Source: Clostridiales bacterium (GTDB taxonomy: Bacteria > Bacillota > Clostridia > Oscillospirales > CAG-272). From it: a stretch of 64,000 nucleotides of DNA. The position numbers were made by a program, and so were the translations under genes. Under the pieces are notes generated by a model. It was not told the origin of the DNA, ran no database searches, and was given only the letters and a program-made list of their open reading frames with translations. The first letter of the stretch is position 1. Each line of letters opens with the position of its first letter. Below, in pieces: positions 37,576 to 47,522 of the stretch. Where the stretch lies: contig JAAWQR010000001.1 of the NCBI GenBank assembly GCA_022800625.1, positions 1-64,000 on the forward strand, in the 5' to 3' direction.

Positions 37576-38973
37576 TTATTTATCATTAGCAAGAACACGT
37601 CCCATGAGAACTCCCATTACAGACGCCATCATAAGACCGCGGGTCCAACCGCTTGAATCTCCGAGGCAGTGAAGACCTGCGACATTTGTATTGAATTCGG
37701 AATCCATCTTGATGCGGTTGCTGTAAAATTTCAGCTCGGGAGAATACAGAAGCGTTTCAATTGAGGCAAATCCCGGAACCACATGATCTACAGCCTGAAT
37801 AAAATTTATAATGTTTACCATTGCACGGTACGGCATAGCGGCTGTTATGTCTCCTGCCACCGCATCAGGGAGAGTCGGTTTTAAATTCGACTGAGAAAGC
37901 TCTTTCTGCCATGTCCTTTTTCCGTCTAAAATGTCACCGAATCTCTGCACCAAGATATGACCGGATGCAAGCATATTTGTAAGCTCTCCTACTTTTTGTG
38001 CATATGCAATAGGCTCATTAAACGGTTCGCTGAAATTATGAGAACACAGAATAGCAAGATTTGTATTGTTGCTTTTGATTTCCTTATATGAATGTCCGTT
38101 TACTACAGCGAGATCATTGTCGTAATTTTCCTGGCTTACGAAACCGCCGGGGTTTTGGCAAAAGGTGCGAACCTTATTTTTAAACGGCTTAGGGTATCCG
38201 ATAAGCTTTGATTCATACAGTACCTTGTTTACTCTTTCGATAACTTCATTTCTGACTTCCACTCTAACGCCTATGTCAACAGTTCCGGGTTGATGTGCTA
38301 TGTTATACTCAGAGCACAGCTTTTCAAGCCATTCTGCGCCTCGTCTTCCTGTCGCAACTACAGTGTGCTTCGCATGGATTTCCTCACACCTATCGCCGCT
38401 TGTTATACGTATTCCGAGACAAGCCGATCCGTCAAGTATGAGATCGGTGCATTCCCAACCGAACATAATATCTACGCCGGCACTCATAAGATATTTTTCA
38501 ATCGCAAGATATATTTCCTGAGCTTTTTCTGTGCCCATGTGCCTGATGGGACAATCCACCAGCCTGAGCCCTGCCTGAATAGCTCTCTTACGGATATCTT
38601 TTACTTCGTCATCGTTTCCAAGTCCCTCGATGTGAGGATCAGCACCGAATTCAAGATAAATTTTATCGGTATAATCAATAGTTTCCTGAACGATGTCATT
38701 GCCGATAAGGTTTGGCAGATCACCGCCTACATCAGCGCTTAGAGAAAGTTTTCCGTCAGAGAAAGCACCTGCTCCCGAAAAACCGGTCGTTATATGGCAG
38801 TACGGTTTGCAAGAAGCACACTTTTTGGTGACTGATTTCGGGCATCTCCTGTCCTCGACAGCTTTTCCTTTTTCAACAATCAGAATTTTTTTGTCAGACC
38901 CCTTTTTCAGCATTTCGATAGCTGTAAATATTCCGGCAGGTCCAGCTCCGACAATTGCAACATCATAATTCAT
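37576..38973 (-). CDS. FAD-dependent dehydrogenase (COG2509-like)
   Basis: A 465-residue flavoprotein with N-terminal dinucleotide motif VAIVGAGPAGIFTAIE (residues 4-19), a cysteine-rich loop CPKSVTKKCASCKPYCH (about 45-60), FSGAGAFSDGKLSL and the C-terminal LHCLGDSSGWTRGLMMASVMG, which closes the FAD site. This arrangement is seen in the uncharacterised COG2509 dehydrogenases, related to BaiN/HI0933-type flavoproteins. The Cys loop could bind a metal or cluster. AAAGGTGAG precedes the ATG, and it has its own consensus promoter. Substrate unknown. Confidence 0.88.
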   Translation of the reverse strand: MNYDVAIVGAGPAGIFTAIEMLKKGSDKKILIVEKGKAVEDRRCPKSVTKKCASCKPYCHITTGFSGAGAFSDGKLSLSADVGGDLPNLIGNDIVQETIDYTDKIYLEFGADPHIEGLGNDDEVKDIRKRAIQAGLRLVDCPIRHMGTEKAQEIYLAIEKYLMSAGVDIMFGWECTDLILDGSACLGIRITSGDRCEEIHAKHTVVATGRRGAEWLEKLCSEYNIAHQPGTVDIGVRVEVRNEVIERVNKVLYESKLIGYPKPFKNKVRTFCQNPGGFVSQENYDNDLAVVNGHSYKEIKSNNTNLAILCSHNFSEPFNEPIAYAQKVGELTNMLASGHILVQRFGDILDGKRTWQKELSQSNLKPTLPDAVAGDITAAMPYRAMVNIINFIQAVDHVVPGFASIETLLYSPELKFYSNRIKMDSEFNTNVAGLHCLGDSSGWTRGLMMASVMGVLMGRVLANDK

Positions 38974-39031
38974 TTGTTTATCTCACCTTTCATTGTAAAA
39001 TATCAAACAATTTGTATAATATTACATATAA

Positions 39032-39060
39032 AGTATATCATAGCAACATACCGTTGTCAA
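39032..39060 (-). promoter_or_regulatory. Sigma-A promoter of the FAD-dependent dehydrogenase
   Basis: On the minus strand TTGACA, 17-base spacer, TATACT, about 58 bases before the ATG. Confidence 0.85.
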
Positions 39061-39246
39061 CCTTAATCATTGTGCTTTAAAAATATATTATATTCCGATA
39101 CAAAGTAAGAAATAAACAGGTATCCGGTTATGAAAATTAAATGCTGCACAAAGACCTATATTTACTCCGAACTTTTTGCTTTATGATTTTGTGCGGGAGG
39201 AACATGTAAACGATTTGTAAACTGCATATTTATTCGCGAATTCAAC

Positions 39247-39275
39247 TTGACAAGATAAGTATATACGTGTATAAT
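39247..39275 (+). promoter_or_regulatory. Sigma-A promoter of argG
   Basis: Perfect consensus TTGACA, 17-base spacer, TATAAT. The bases between 39061 and 39246 hold no gene that I can support. Confidence 0.9.
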
Positions 39276-39287
39276 ATATGTATACTT
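39257..39287. promoter_or_regulatory. Inverted repeat over the argG promoter, possible operator
   Basis: AAGTATA (39257-39263) and TATACTT (39281-39287) flank the -10 box symmetrically. It does not match the ArgR box well, so the binding protein is uncertain. Confidence 0.35.
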
Positions 39288-39328
39288 AATCATTGGCGAG
39301 AATAAATATACATTCAGAGGTGATAATG

Positions 39329-40546
39329 ATGAATAAAAATAACATCAAAAAGGTAGTTCTTGCATATTCGGGCGGACTTGATACTTCTATCATAATTCCG
39401 TGGCTGAAGGAGAACTATAATAACTGTGAGGTTGTAGCGGTTTCCGGAAATGTCGGTCAGGCCGATGAGCTTGAAGGTCTTGAGGAAAAGGCTATTGCAA
39501 CAGGCGCGTCAAAGCTGTATGTTCTTGATCAGACAGAAGAATATGTGGATGATTTTATCATTCCCACAATGAAAGCAGGTGCGGTATATGAGGAGTATCT
39601 TCTCGGAACGAGCCATGCGCGCCCCTGCATAGCAAAAGGTCTTGTTGAGGTAGCGATTAAGGAAAATGCGGACGCTATCGTTCACGGCTGCACAGGTAAA
39701 GGAAACGACCAGGTTCGTTTTGAACTGGCGATCAAGCATTTTGCTCCCAATATGCCTATCATTGCTCCGTGGAGAGAGTGGGACATAAAATCACGCGATG
39801 AAGAGATCGAGTATGCCGAGGCTCATAATATCCCGCTGAAGATCAACCGTGAGACTAACTATTCAAAAGACAAAAATCTTTGGCACCTCTCTCATGAAGG
39901 AATGGATCTTGAAGATACGGGAAACGAGCCGCAGTATGAGAAACCCGGTTTCCTTGAAATGGGTGTATCTCCGATCGACGCTCCCGATGAACCGGCATAT
40001 GTTGAGATCGATTTTGAAAAAGGAACTCCCGTTGCTCTTGACGGAGAGCGCATGAGCGCAAAACAGATAATTCTTAAGCTTAATGAAATCGGCGGCAAGA
40101 ACGGAATCGGTATTATTGATATCGTTGAAAACAGACTTATCGGCATGAAGTGCCGCGGAGTATATGAAACTCCCGGCGGAACAATCCTTTATAAGGCTCA
40201 CAGCGTTCTTGAATCTATCTGCCTTGACAAGATGACAATGCACGAAAAGCAGAAGCTTTCCATCACATTTGCAGAGCTTGTTTATAACGGTCAGTGGTTC
40301 ACTCCTCTCCGCGAGGCTCTCAGTGCTTTCGTTGATAAGACTCAGGAGACCGTTACAGGTAAGGTTAGACTGAAGCTTTACAAGGGTAACATGATAAATG
40401 CAGGCGTATGGAGCGAGAACTCGCTTTACAGCGAGGAGATTGCGACCTTCGGTGAAAGCGACTACGATCAGAGAGATTCTGCCGGATTCATCAACCTCTA
40501 TGGACTTCCGATCAAAGTTCAGGCAATCGTAAACGGTACAAAATAA
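39329..40546 (+). CDS. argG: Argininosuccinate synthase
   Basis: A ~405-residue enzyme joining citrulline and aspartate with ATP cleavage to AMP. The ATP-binding AYSGGLDTS is near the N-terminus, followed by [14 protein letters not shown] and the [16 protein letters not shown] segment that binds citrulline/aspartate. AGAGGTGAT lies just upstream; two adjacent in-frame ATGs (39326 and 39329) are equally possible, and the longer reading from a TTG at 39293 is unlikely. The arg genes follow on the same strand. Confidence 0.96.
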   Translation: MNKNNIKKVVLAYSGGLDTSIIIPWLKENYNNCEVVAVSGNVGQADELEGLEEKAIATGASKLYVLDQTEEYVDDFIIPTMKAGAVYEEYLLGTSHARPCIAKGLVEVAIKENADAIVHGCTGKGNDQVRFELAIKHFAPNMPIIAPWREWDIKSRDEEIEYAEAHNIPLKINRETNYSKDKNLWHLSHEGMDLEDTGNEPQYEKPGFLEMGVSPIDAPDEPAYVEIDFEKGTPVALDGERMSAKQIILKLNEIGGKNGIGIIDIVENRLIGMKCRGVYETPGGTILYKAHSVLESICLDKMTMHEKQKLSITFAELVYNGQWFTPLREALSAFVDKTQETVTGKVRLKLYKGNMINAGVWSENSLYSEEIATFGESDYDQRDSAGFINLYGLPIKVQAIVNGTK

Positions 40547-40555
40547 TATTTAAAG

Positions 40556-40583
40556 CCCGTCCTTCACTTTTGTGAGGGACGGG
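40556..40583 (+). other. GC-rich hairpin after argG
   Basis: CCCGTCC(T)TCAC-TTTT-GTGA(G)GGACGGG. No T run follows, so it is more likely an RNA 3'-end stabiliser or weak terminator than an efficient one; its 3' arm overlaps the spacer of the promoter candidate below. Confidence 0.5.
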
Positions 40584-40616
40584 TATTAGATAATATAAAA
40601 CACGAATAATTATACA
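40570..40616 (+). promoter_or_regulatory. Candidate argH operon promoter with ArgR box
   Basis: TTGTGA, 18-base spacer, TATAAA (40594-40599), then CGAATAATTATACA at 40603-40616. The latter matches the ARG box TGNATWWWWATNCA at all specified positions except the first and sits over the expected transcription start, the right place for arginine repression. No argR gene is in the window. Confidence 0.45.
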
Positions 40617-40669
40617 TTTACTTTATCCTATCGGACGCATTAAAACTACGTCTGATAGGATAAAGTAAA
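40617..40669. repeat. 21-bp inverted repeat upstream of argH
   Basis: TTTACTTTATCCTATCGGACG (40617-40637) and its complement at 40649-40669 (20 of 21 positions pair), with an 11-base loop. No T run follows. In RNA it would be a very stable hairpin 30 bases before the argH start; in DNA it could be a repressor site. Confidence 0.75.
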
Positions 40670-40700
40670 ACGAACTTACAAGTAGTTAAGGAGAGATATA

Positions 40701-42077
40701 ATGGCAAAGATGTGGGCGGGAGTTACCTCCGGTGTAACAGACAGTATAGCTGATGATTTTAATTCTTCGATCCGTTTTGACTGCAAAATGTATAAGCAGG
40801 ATATAGCAGGCAGCATGGCTCATGCGGCAATGCTCGGAGCGAAGGGAATAATAACCGATACGGAAGCTGAGACTTTGATTGACGGATTGTCGGGAATTCT
40901 CGATGATCTTGAATCGGGTAAGCTGAACTTTGATATGACTTGCGAAGATATTCATATGTTTATCGAGCAGGTATTGACCGAGCGTATCGGAGATGTCGGA
41001 AAGAAGCTGCATACCGCCAGAAGCAGAAACGATCAGGTAGCCCTTGACCTCAGAATGTATCTGAGGGACGAGACAGGCAGCATAATATCGCTTGTGCGCG
41101 AGCTTATGATTGCTGTAACCGATAAGGCTGAAGAAAATAAAGATGCTATACTTCCCGGATATACACATTTGCAGAGAGCGCAGCCGATTACCTTCGGGCA
41201 TCATCTCATGGCATATGCAATGATGTTTCTCCGCGATATAGACCGACTGCGGGATGCTGTTCGCAGAATGAATGTTTCTCCAATCGGCAGCTGTGCTCTT
41301 GCAGGAACGACGTATGATACAGACAGACATTTTGAAGCTGAAAGACTGAGCTTTGACAGTATATGTCTCAACAGCATAGACGGAGTATCCGACAGAGATT
41401 TCTGCGTTGAGCTTGCATCTGCGATGTCAATTCTTATGATGCACCTGTCGCGTTTCTCTGAGGAAGTGATCCTTTGGTCAAGCTGGGAATTTAAATATAT
41501 CACCCTCTCGGATTCTTATACTACGGGTTCGTCTATAATGCCGCAGAAAAAAAATCCCGATATGGCGGAACTTGTTCGCGGAAAGACGGGAAGGGTATAC
41601 GGGGATCTCATGGGACTTCTTACCGCTTTCAAAGGCTTGCCTCTTGCATATAACAAGGATATGCAGGAAGACAAGGAAGCGATATTTGATGCATTTGAAA
41701 CTGTCGAGATGTGTTTGAAGGTTTTCGCTCCGATGATCGCTACAATGACGGTGCACAGAGATAATATGAAGCGCGCCGCGCAGACAGGCTTTATTAACGC
41801 TACAGATCTTGCTGACTACCTTGTCCGCCGCGGACTTCCGTTCAGAAGCGCATATAAGATATCAGGACAGATAGTTGCCGAGTGCATGAAAAAAGATCTT
41901 GTATTAGAGACTTTGCCTCTTGAGGATTATAAAAAGTACAGCGAGCTTTTCGAGGAAGACCTGTATGCCGATATTGATTTGCTTGCATGTGTCGAAAAGC
42001 GGATCAGTGAAGGCGGAACTTCGGTAAAATCAGTTGAAGCTCAGATAGAATACGTAAGGGAGGCGCTGAGAGCATGA
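40701..42077 (+). CDS. argH: Argininosuccinate lyase
   Basis: A 458-residue fumarase/aspartase-superfamily enzyme releasing arginine and fumarate. TARSRNDQVALD, TPGYTHLQRAQP-like LPGYTHLQRAQPITFGHH (catalytic His) and the signature GSSIMPQKKNPD (catalytic Ser loop) are all present. AAGGAGAG precedes the ATG. Its last codons overlap argC by 4 bases (ATGA). It lies after a possible internal promoter. Confidence 0.96.
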   Translation: MAKMWAGVTSGVTDSIADDFNSSIRFDCKMYKQDIAGSMAHAAMLGAKGIITDTEAETLIDGLSGILDDLESGKLNFDMTCEDIHMFIEQVLTERIGDVGKKLHTARSRNDQVALDLRMYLRDETGSIISLVRELMIAVTDKAEENKDAILPGYTHLQRAQPITFGHHLMAYAMMFLRDIDRLRDAVRRMNVSPIGSCALAGTTYDTDRHFEAERLSFDSICLNSIDGVSDRDFCVELASAMSILMMHLSRFSEEVILWSSWEFKYITLSDSYTTGSSIMPQKKNPDMAELVRGKTGRVYGDLMGLLTAFKGLPLAYNKDMQEDKEAIFDAFETVEMCLKVFAPMIATMTVHRDNMKRAAQTGFINATDLADYLVRRGLPFRSAYKISGQIVAECMKKDLVLETLPLEDYKKYSELFEEDLYADIDLLACVEKRISEGGTSVKSVEAQIEYVREALRA

Positions 42078-42997
42078 CTAAGATTTTTATAGACGGAAGT
42101 GCCGGAACAACAGGACTCAGAATACATGAGAGACTTAAAAATCGCGGAGAAATCGAACTTCTCACCTTGCCGGAAAATTTGAGGAAAGACGCTGCAGCAC
42201 GCAAAGAAGCCGCAAACAGCGCAGACATTGTTTTTTTATGCCTTCCTGATGATGCGGCAAGAGAAGCTGTTTTGTCGATTGACAATCCGAACACCGCTGT
42301 AATCGACGCATCTACCGCTCATAGGACCTGCGACGGATGGGAGTACGGATTTCCTGAGATAAGCGACAGACGAGAGAGAATAGCCGCTTCAAAGAGAATT
42401 GCAAATCCCGGTTGTCATGCGAGCGGATTTGTTGCCCTTGTTGAGCCGCTTGTCAGAGAAAAAATTATAAAAAAAGACGCCGCGCTCACTTGTTTTTCAC
42501 TGACGGGTTATTCGGGAGCAGGTAAAAAGGTTATAGCAGAATATGAAAGCGCGGACAGAGATACTCTTATGTCAGCTCCGCGTCAGTATGCACTCGGTCA
42601 GTCGCACAAGCATCTTAAAGAGATGGTGAAAATTTCAAATATTACAACTTCTCCTGTTTTCTGCCCGATAATTGAGCCGTTTTACAGCGGTATGGAGGTA
42701 ACTGTTCCGCTTTTTGCAAAGTATATTTGCGGTTCTGCATCAGATATACGAAATATCTACAGAGAAATATATAACACAAAAATAGTGCATTATAATGATA
42801 ATGCCGATGAAAACGGATTTTTGTCTGCTGCCGCTTATTCTGGACGAGATGATATGGAAATATCGGTTTTCGGCAACGATGAAAGGATAATTCTTACCGC
42901 AAGATATGATAATCTCGGAAAAGGAGCGTCAGGCTCGGCAATCCAGAATATGAATATTCTGCTTGGTCTTGATGAGACGTCGGGACTTGAACTTTAA
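42074..42997 (+). CDS. argC: N-acetyl-gamma-glutamyl-phosphate reductase, short form
   Basis: A 307-residue NADPH-dependent reductase of the third ornithine step. It has the Rossmann start FIDGSAGTTGLRIHE and the catalytic Cys in IANPGCHASGF. Length and the missing N-terminal insert match the uncommon type 2 AGPR (about 310 residues), not the ~345-residue form common in Firmicutes. Coupled to argH by a 4-base overlap; argJ follows after 52 bases. Confidence 0.93.
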   Translation: MTKIFIDGSAGTTGLRIHERLKNRGEIELLTLPENLRKDAAARKEAANSADIVFLCLPDDAAREAVLSIDNPNTAVIDASTAHRTCDGWEYGFPEISDRRERIAASKRIANPGCHASGFVALVEPLVREKIIKKDAALTCFSLTGYSGAGKKVIAEYESADRDTLMSAPRQYALGQSHKHLKEMVKISNITTSPVFCPIIEPFYSGMEVTVPLFAKYICGSASDIRNIYREIYNTKIVHYNDNADENGFLSAAAYSGRDDMEISVFGNDERIILTARYDNLGKGASGSAIQNMNILLGLDETSGLEL

Positions 42998-43049
42998 TAT
43001 TAACGCATGTAAATTAAACATTAAATATGAGAAAGGTTTTATATAAATC

Positions 43050-44267
43050 ATGATAAAAACAGTAAACGGCGGCGTATGTGCAGCTAAAGGCTTTACAGCC
43101 GGCGGCGTTCATTGCGGAATACGCAAAAACCGCACAAAAAAAGATCTCGCCATGATCTTCAGCGAGACTCCTGCAAGCTGCGCTGCTGTATATACAACAA
43201 ATCTTGTAAAAGGAGCTCCTCTTACAGTAACGAAACGTCATATATCCGACGGCAGGGCTCGCGCTGTTATTTGCAACAGCGGAAACGCAAATACATGCAA
43301 TTCCGACGGTATCGAAATTGCGGAAAAAATGAGTGAGCTGACAGCTGAAGCGCTGAATATTGATCCCGAAGATGTTGTAATAGCATCAACAGGCGTTATC
43401 GGTCAAAAGCTTGATATTGAGCCTATAGCGAACGGTATACCGAAATTAGTTGAATCACTTTCGGAAAACGGCGGGCGTGACGCTGCCGAAGCTATAATGA
43501 CGACCGATACCAGAGTTAAGGAATCTGCTGTCGAATTTACTATAGGTGGTAAAACATGCCGAATAGGCGGAATGGCTAAGGGCAGCGGAATGATTCACCC
43601 CAATATGGCTACAATGCTTGTCTTTATAACCACAGATGCTGCAATTTCTTCCGAAATGCTGGAGCTTGCTCTTAAAAATGATATTTCAGGCACATTTAAT
43701 ATGGTAAGTATTGACGGAGATACGTCTACGAACGATATGGTGACCGTTCTTGCAAACGGTGAGGCGGGAAATCCTGAAATTACCTCAGACGGAGAAGATT
43801 TTGCGGAGTTTATGCGTGCCCTCAACTCAGTTACCGTTTGTCTCTGCCGCATGATAGCGGGTGACGGAGAGGGAGCAACAAAAATGCTTGAATGTACTGT
43901 AAGCGGTGCCGATGATCTCGATTGTGCCCGCGTTGTAGCTAAGAGCGTTATATGCTCCAGCCTTTTGAAATCTGCCATGTTCGGCTCTGACGCCAACTGG
44001 GGACGTGTTCTCTGTGCTATCGGATACAGCGGAGCTGATGTCAATGTTGAAAAGATTGATGTTTCTTTCAAATCCGCCGCAGGTGAGATTACTGTATGCA
44101 AAAACGGAGCAGGCGTTGATTTTTCAGAAGATGAAGCTAAAAAAATACTGCTTGAATCTGAGATAGAAATACTTGTCGGTTTGAATTCAGGTACGGAAAG
44201 CGCGTCGGCATGGGGCTGTGATCTCACTTATGATTATGTAAAGATCAACGGCGACTACAGAACCTGA
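43050..44267 (+). CDS. argJ: Glutamate N-acetyltransferase / ornithine acetyltransferase
   Basis: A 405-residue protein that moves acetyl from N-acetylornithine to glutamate and may also use acetyl-CoA. It is a self-cleaving Ntn-type enzyme: the cleavage site is in AKGSGMIHPNMATML, with the Thr of MATM as the new N-terminal nucleophile. SDANWGRVLCAIGYSG is the C-terminal family mark. Its presence shows that this organism uses the cyclic (acetyl-recycling) arginine route, so no argA or argE is needed. GAAAGG lies about 12 bases upstream. Confidence 0.96.
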   Translation: MIKTVNGGVCAAKGFTAGGVHCGIRKNRTKKDLAMIFSETPASCAAVYTTNLVKGAPLTVTKRHISDGRARAVICNSGNANTCNSDGIEIAEKMSELTAEALNIDPEDVVIASTGVIGQKLDIEPIANGIPKLVESLSENGGRDAAEAIMTTDTRVKESAVEFTIGGKTCRIGGMAKGSGMIHPNMATMLVFITTDAAISSEMLELALKNDISGTFNMVSIDGDTSTNDMVTVLANGEAGNPEITSDGEDFAEFMRALNSVTVCLCRMIAGDGEGATKMLECTVSGADDLDCARVVAKSVICSSLLKSAMFGSDANWGRVLCAIGYSGADVNVEKIDVSFKSAAGEITVCKNGAGVDFSEDEAKKILLESEIEILVGLNSGTESASAWGCDLTYDYVKINGDYRT

Positions 44268-44313
44268 TAAATTTATGGTGAAATAATAAAGAATAGTGGA
44301 AAGCTGATTTTAT

Positions 44314-45186
44314 ATGAATAATAATTTTTCAAATATCGAACGTGCGGAGATGCTAACACAGACTCTTCCGTATATCAGAAAATATAACGGAAAAGTTGTC
44401 GTTGTAAAATACGGCGGAAACGCTATGATAAACGAACAGCTCAAAGAGCAGGTAATGGAAGATATCGTTTTGCTGTGGCTTATCGGAATCAAGGTAGTCC
44501 TTGTTCACGGAGGAGGTCCTGATATCAACGAATTGATGGACAAGATCGGGAAAAAGCCTGAGTTTGTAAACGGTCTGCGCGTTACTGATAAAGAAACAAT
44601 GGACGTAGTGCAGATGGTGCTGGCAGGAAAAGTCAATAAAACTCTTGTAAATCTTCTTGAAACCAAAGGCGGCAAGGCAATGGGAATTTCGGGAATGGAC
44701 GGAAGACTTATCGAAGCCGAGCCTAAGAATGAAGCGCTGGGATATGTCGGCAATATAAAGAAAATAAATATAGGCGCAGTTCTTGATCTCCTTGAAAAAG
44801 GTTATATTCCGGTTATATCCACTATAGGCTGTGACAAGCAAGGCAATTCATATAATATCAACGGAGATACAGCTGCCGCATATATTGCGGGTGCTATCGG
44901 CGCGGAGCGTCTTATCATGATGACTGATATTGACGGAATTCTGCGCGATCGCAATGATCCCTCAACACTTATTCCTGAAATAACCGTTTCCGAAGCTAAA
45001 ACTCTCGAAGCCGAAGGAATCGTTTCAGGCGGTATGATACCGAAGATAAACTGCTGTACCGAAGCTATTTCAAGAGGAGTCAGAAAGGTTATTATATTAG
45101 ACGGCAGAGTTCCTCATTCAATACTTATGGAGCTGCTGACAGACGAAGGCGCAGGTACTATGGTAACGCGCGACAAAATAAGTTGA
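44314..45186 (+). CDS. argB: Acetylglutamate kinase
   Basis: A 290-residue amino acid kinase phosphorylating N-acetylglutamate. VVVKYGGNAM (Lys, near residue 30) and LVHGGGPDIN bind ATP/phosphate, GLRVTDKETMDVV binds substrate and the N-terminal helix NIERAEMLTQTLPYIRKYNG is the extension seen in arginine-inhibited hexameric forms, so feedback control is likely. It lies between argJ and argD in the same direction. Confidence 0.96.
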   Translation: MNNNFSNIERAEMLTQTLPYIRKYNGKVVVVKYGGNAMINEQLKEQVMEDIVLLWLIGIKVVLVHGGGPDINELMDKIGKKPEFVNGLRVTDKETMDVVQMVLAGKVNKTLVNLLETKGGKAMGISGMDGRLIEAEPKNEALGYVGNIKKINIGAVLDLLEKGYIPVISTIGCDKQGNSYNINGDTAAAYIAGAIGAERLIMMTDIDGILRDRNDPSTLIPEITVSEAKTLEAEGIVSGGMIPKINCCTEAISRGVRKVIILDGRVPHSILMELLTDEGAGTMVTRDKIS

Positions 45187-45205
45187 ATATTTTGATATAA
45201 TTGTA

Positions 45206-45222
45206 CCGCCGCTTTGCGGCGG
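45206..45222 (+). other. Small GC hairpin before argD ribosome site
   Basis: CCGCCGC-TTT-GCGGCGG, ending four bases before the GGAG at 45226-45229. It may tune argD translation or protect upstream RNA; there is no T run. Confidence 0.55.
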
Positions 45223-45237
45223 AGCGGAGATTTTATT

Positions 45238-46407
45238 ATGAGTATAATATCTGATAAAGACAGGACATATATAGCAGGCACATATGCGCGTTTCCCGGTT
45301 GAAATATCACACGGAAAAGGCTCTGTTCTATATGATACCGACGGAAAAAAATATATTGATATGGGTTCCGGAATCGGTGTTACATCGTTTGGCATCGCCG
45401 ATGACGAATGGAAAAATGCAGTAAGCGCACAGCTTTCCGCCGTTCAGCACACCTCAAACCTCTATTATACAGAACCGTGTACAAGACTTGCCGAGCTGCT
45501 GTGCCAAAGAACAGGTATGAAAAAAGTATTTTTCAGTAACTCGGGAGCGGAAGCCAATGAATGCGCGATCAAAGTCGCGCGCAAGTGGGCGGAAGAAAAT
45601 AAGGGCGCTGAGTATTCCACGATAATCACACTCAAAAACAGTTTTCACGGCAGAACGGTAACAACGCTTGCGGCAACGGGACAGGATCATTTTCACGAAC
45701 ATTTTATGCCGCTGACTCCGGGATTTGTGTATGCTGAGGCAAATAATATTGACGATGTTAAACGTCTTGTAAAAGAAAATAAGGTTGCAGCCGTAATGTT
45801 CGAGTGCATTCAGGGAGAGGGCGGAGTTCTTCCGATGAATCCCGAATTCATAAAAGAGCTTGCTTCTCTTGCAAAGAGTGAAAATTTTCTTCTTGCGGTA
45901 GATGAGGTACAGACGGGAAACGGACGTACGGGAGAGCTTTATGCTTATATGAATTACGGTATCACGCCTGATATCGTATCAACTGCAAAGGGACTTGGCG
46001 GAGGCCTTCCGCTGGGCGCTACGCTTCTCGGAGAAAAAGTTGAAAACACGCTGAAGGCTGGAGATCATGGCTCTACATTCGGCGGAAACCCCATATGCTG
46101 CGCCGGCGCTGTAAACATAATTGAGAGAATAGACGATGATCTGCTGACTTCAGTTAAAGAAAAAAGCAAGCTTATTTTCGATTCACTGAGCAGTGCTAAA
46201 GGTATAGAGAGTGTCAGCGGAATGGGACTTATGATCGGTATAAAGACAAAAAAAGCAGCGAAAGATATAATAGTAAATTGTATAGATAAAGGCGTGCTTT
46301 GTCTCAGTGCAAAAGATAAGGTAAGACTGCTTCCTGCACTCAATATACCGACAGAAGAGCTGAAAGAAGCACTCCAAATTATCAAAAATGTGTGTGCCGA
46401 AGACTGA
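45238..46407 (+). CDS. argD: Acetylornithine aminotransferase
   Basis: A 389-residue class III PLP aminotransferase making N-acetylornithine. VFFSNSGAEANECAIK, the LLAVDEVQTGNGRTG Asp that pairs with the PLP ring, and the lysine in STAKGLGGGLPLGA are conserved. The GGAG site lies 8 bases before ATG 45238; an upstream GTG/ATG reading would pass through the hairpin. It may double as succinyl-DAP aminotransferase, relevant to the dapF fusion nearby (inference). Confidence 0.95.
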   Translation: MSIISDKDRTYIAGTYARFPVEISHGKGSVLYDTDGKKYIDMGSGIGVTSFGIADDEWKNAVSAQLSAVQHTSNLYYTEPCTRLAELLCQRTGMKKVFFSNSGAEANECAIKVARKWAEENKGAEYSTIITLKNSFHGRTVTTLAATGQDHFHEHFMPLTPGFVYAEANNIDDVKRLVKENKVAAVMFECIQGEGGVLPMNPEFIKELASLAKSENFLLAVDEVQTGNGRTGELYAYMNYGITPDIVSTAKGLGGGLPLGATLLGEKVENTLKAGDHGSTFGGNPICCAGAVNIIERIDDDLLTSVKEKSKLIFDSLSSAKGIESVSGMGLMIGIKTKKAAKDIIVNCIDKGVLCLSAKDKVRLLPALNIPTEELKEALQIIKNVCAED

Positions 46408-46459
46408 GCTTCAGTCAGTCGTGAGACCTAAACTATTTTAAAGTTTAATCGGAGGAATA

Positions 46460-47455
46460 ATGATACATATGAATCTGAAAGGGAAAAATTTTTTGAAGCT
46501 TCTCGATTTTTCGAGTGAGGAAATCGCAGGACTTCTTGACCTTGCATCTGACCTCAAGGCTAAGAAAAAAGCGGGAATTCCGCATAAAATGTGCGAAGGC
46601 AAAAACATCGCTCTTATTTTTGAAAAAACAAGTACAAGAACTCGCTGCTCATTTGAAGTTGCAGCAGCTGATCTCGGCATGCACCCTGTTTATCTTGATC
46701 CGAAAAGCTCTCAGATCGGTAAAAAGGAGAGTATTGCCGATACCGCACGTGTCCTCGGACGTATGTTTGACGGTATTGAGTACCGCGGGTTCGGTCAGGA
46801 TATAGTTGAAGATCTTGCTAAATATTCAGGTGTTCCTGTATGGAACGGACTGACTAATGAATTTCATCCGACTCAGATACTCGCAGACTTTCTGACGATA
46901 AGAGAGCATTTCGGTTCACTTAACGGAATAAAGCTTGTTTACATGGGGGATGCAAGATATAACATGGGCAACTCTCTGATGGTCGGATGCGCTAAAATGG
47001 GAATGCACTTTGTAGCATGCGCTCCGAAAAAATATTTCCCGGACGCAGCTCTTATTGATACCTGTCGTAAAATTGCTTCACAGACGGGATCTGTACTTGA
47101 ATTTATCGAAGATCCGATGGAAGCAACAAAAGGCGCAGATCTTATTTATACAGATGTGTGGGTATCTATGGGAGAGCCTGATGAAATTTGGAAAGAGAGG
47201 ATTTCCGACCTTCTTCCGTATCAGGTAAACTCAGATCTAATGAAAAATGCAGGAGAAGGATGCAAATTCATGCATTGCCTTCCCGCATATCATGATCTCA
47301 ATACGGAGACAGGCAAAACAATATTTGAAAAATTCGGAATTGACGCTCTGGAAGTGACAGACGAAGTATTTGAGAGTAAAAACTCTATTGTATTTGACGA
47401 AGCGGAAAATCGCATGCACACTATAAAAGCTGTTATGGCGGCAACTCTTGCATAA
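46460..47455 (+). CDS. argF: Ornithine carbamoyltransferase
   Basis: A 331-residue enzyme joining ornithine and carbamoyl phosphate to citrulline. The carbamoyl-phosphate loop is [11 protein letters not shown], with EFHPTQ and the ornithine-binding [13 protein letters not shown] precedes ATG 46460 by only four bases; ATG 46469 (MNLKGK) is an alternative. It is followed by the carbamoyl-phosphate synthase genes, which supply its substrate. Confidence 0.95.
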   Translation: MIHMNLKGKNFLKLLDFSSEEIAGLLDLASDLKAKKKAGIPHKMCEGKNIALIFEKTSTRTRCSFEVAAADLGMHPVYLDPKSSQIGKKESIADTARVLGRMFDGIEYRGFGQDIVEDLAKYSGVPVWNGLTNEFHPTQILADFLTIREHFGSLNGIKLVYMGDARYNMGNSLMVGCAKMGMHFVACAPKKYFPDAALIDTCRKIASQTGSVLEFIEDPMEATKGADLIYTDVWVSMGEPDEIWKERISDLLPYQVNSDLMKNAGEGCKFMHCLPAYHDLNTETGKTIFEKFGIDALEVTDEVFESKNSIVFDEAENRMHTIKAVMAATLA

Positions 47456-47468
47456 ATTGCAGGATTTA

Positions 47469-47522
47469 CGGCTGTGGCGAGCTTTCTTACCGACACAGCC
47501 GAATTCACAAGCTTTTGTGAAT
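47469..47522 (+). other. Twin hairpins between argF and carA
   Basis: CGGCTGTG (47469-47476) pairs with CACAGCCG (47494-47501), then ATTCACAA-GCTT-TTGTGAAT (47503-47522). A run of AAAA rather than T follows, so these are not standard terminators. The 165-base gap has no other gene-like content. Confidence 0.5.

Noticed and set aside
39061..39246. Small gene between the divergent promoters of the FAD dehydrogenase and argG
   Set aside because: Only short frames without ribosome sites; AT-rich intergenic sequence.
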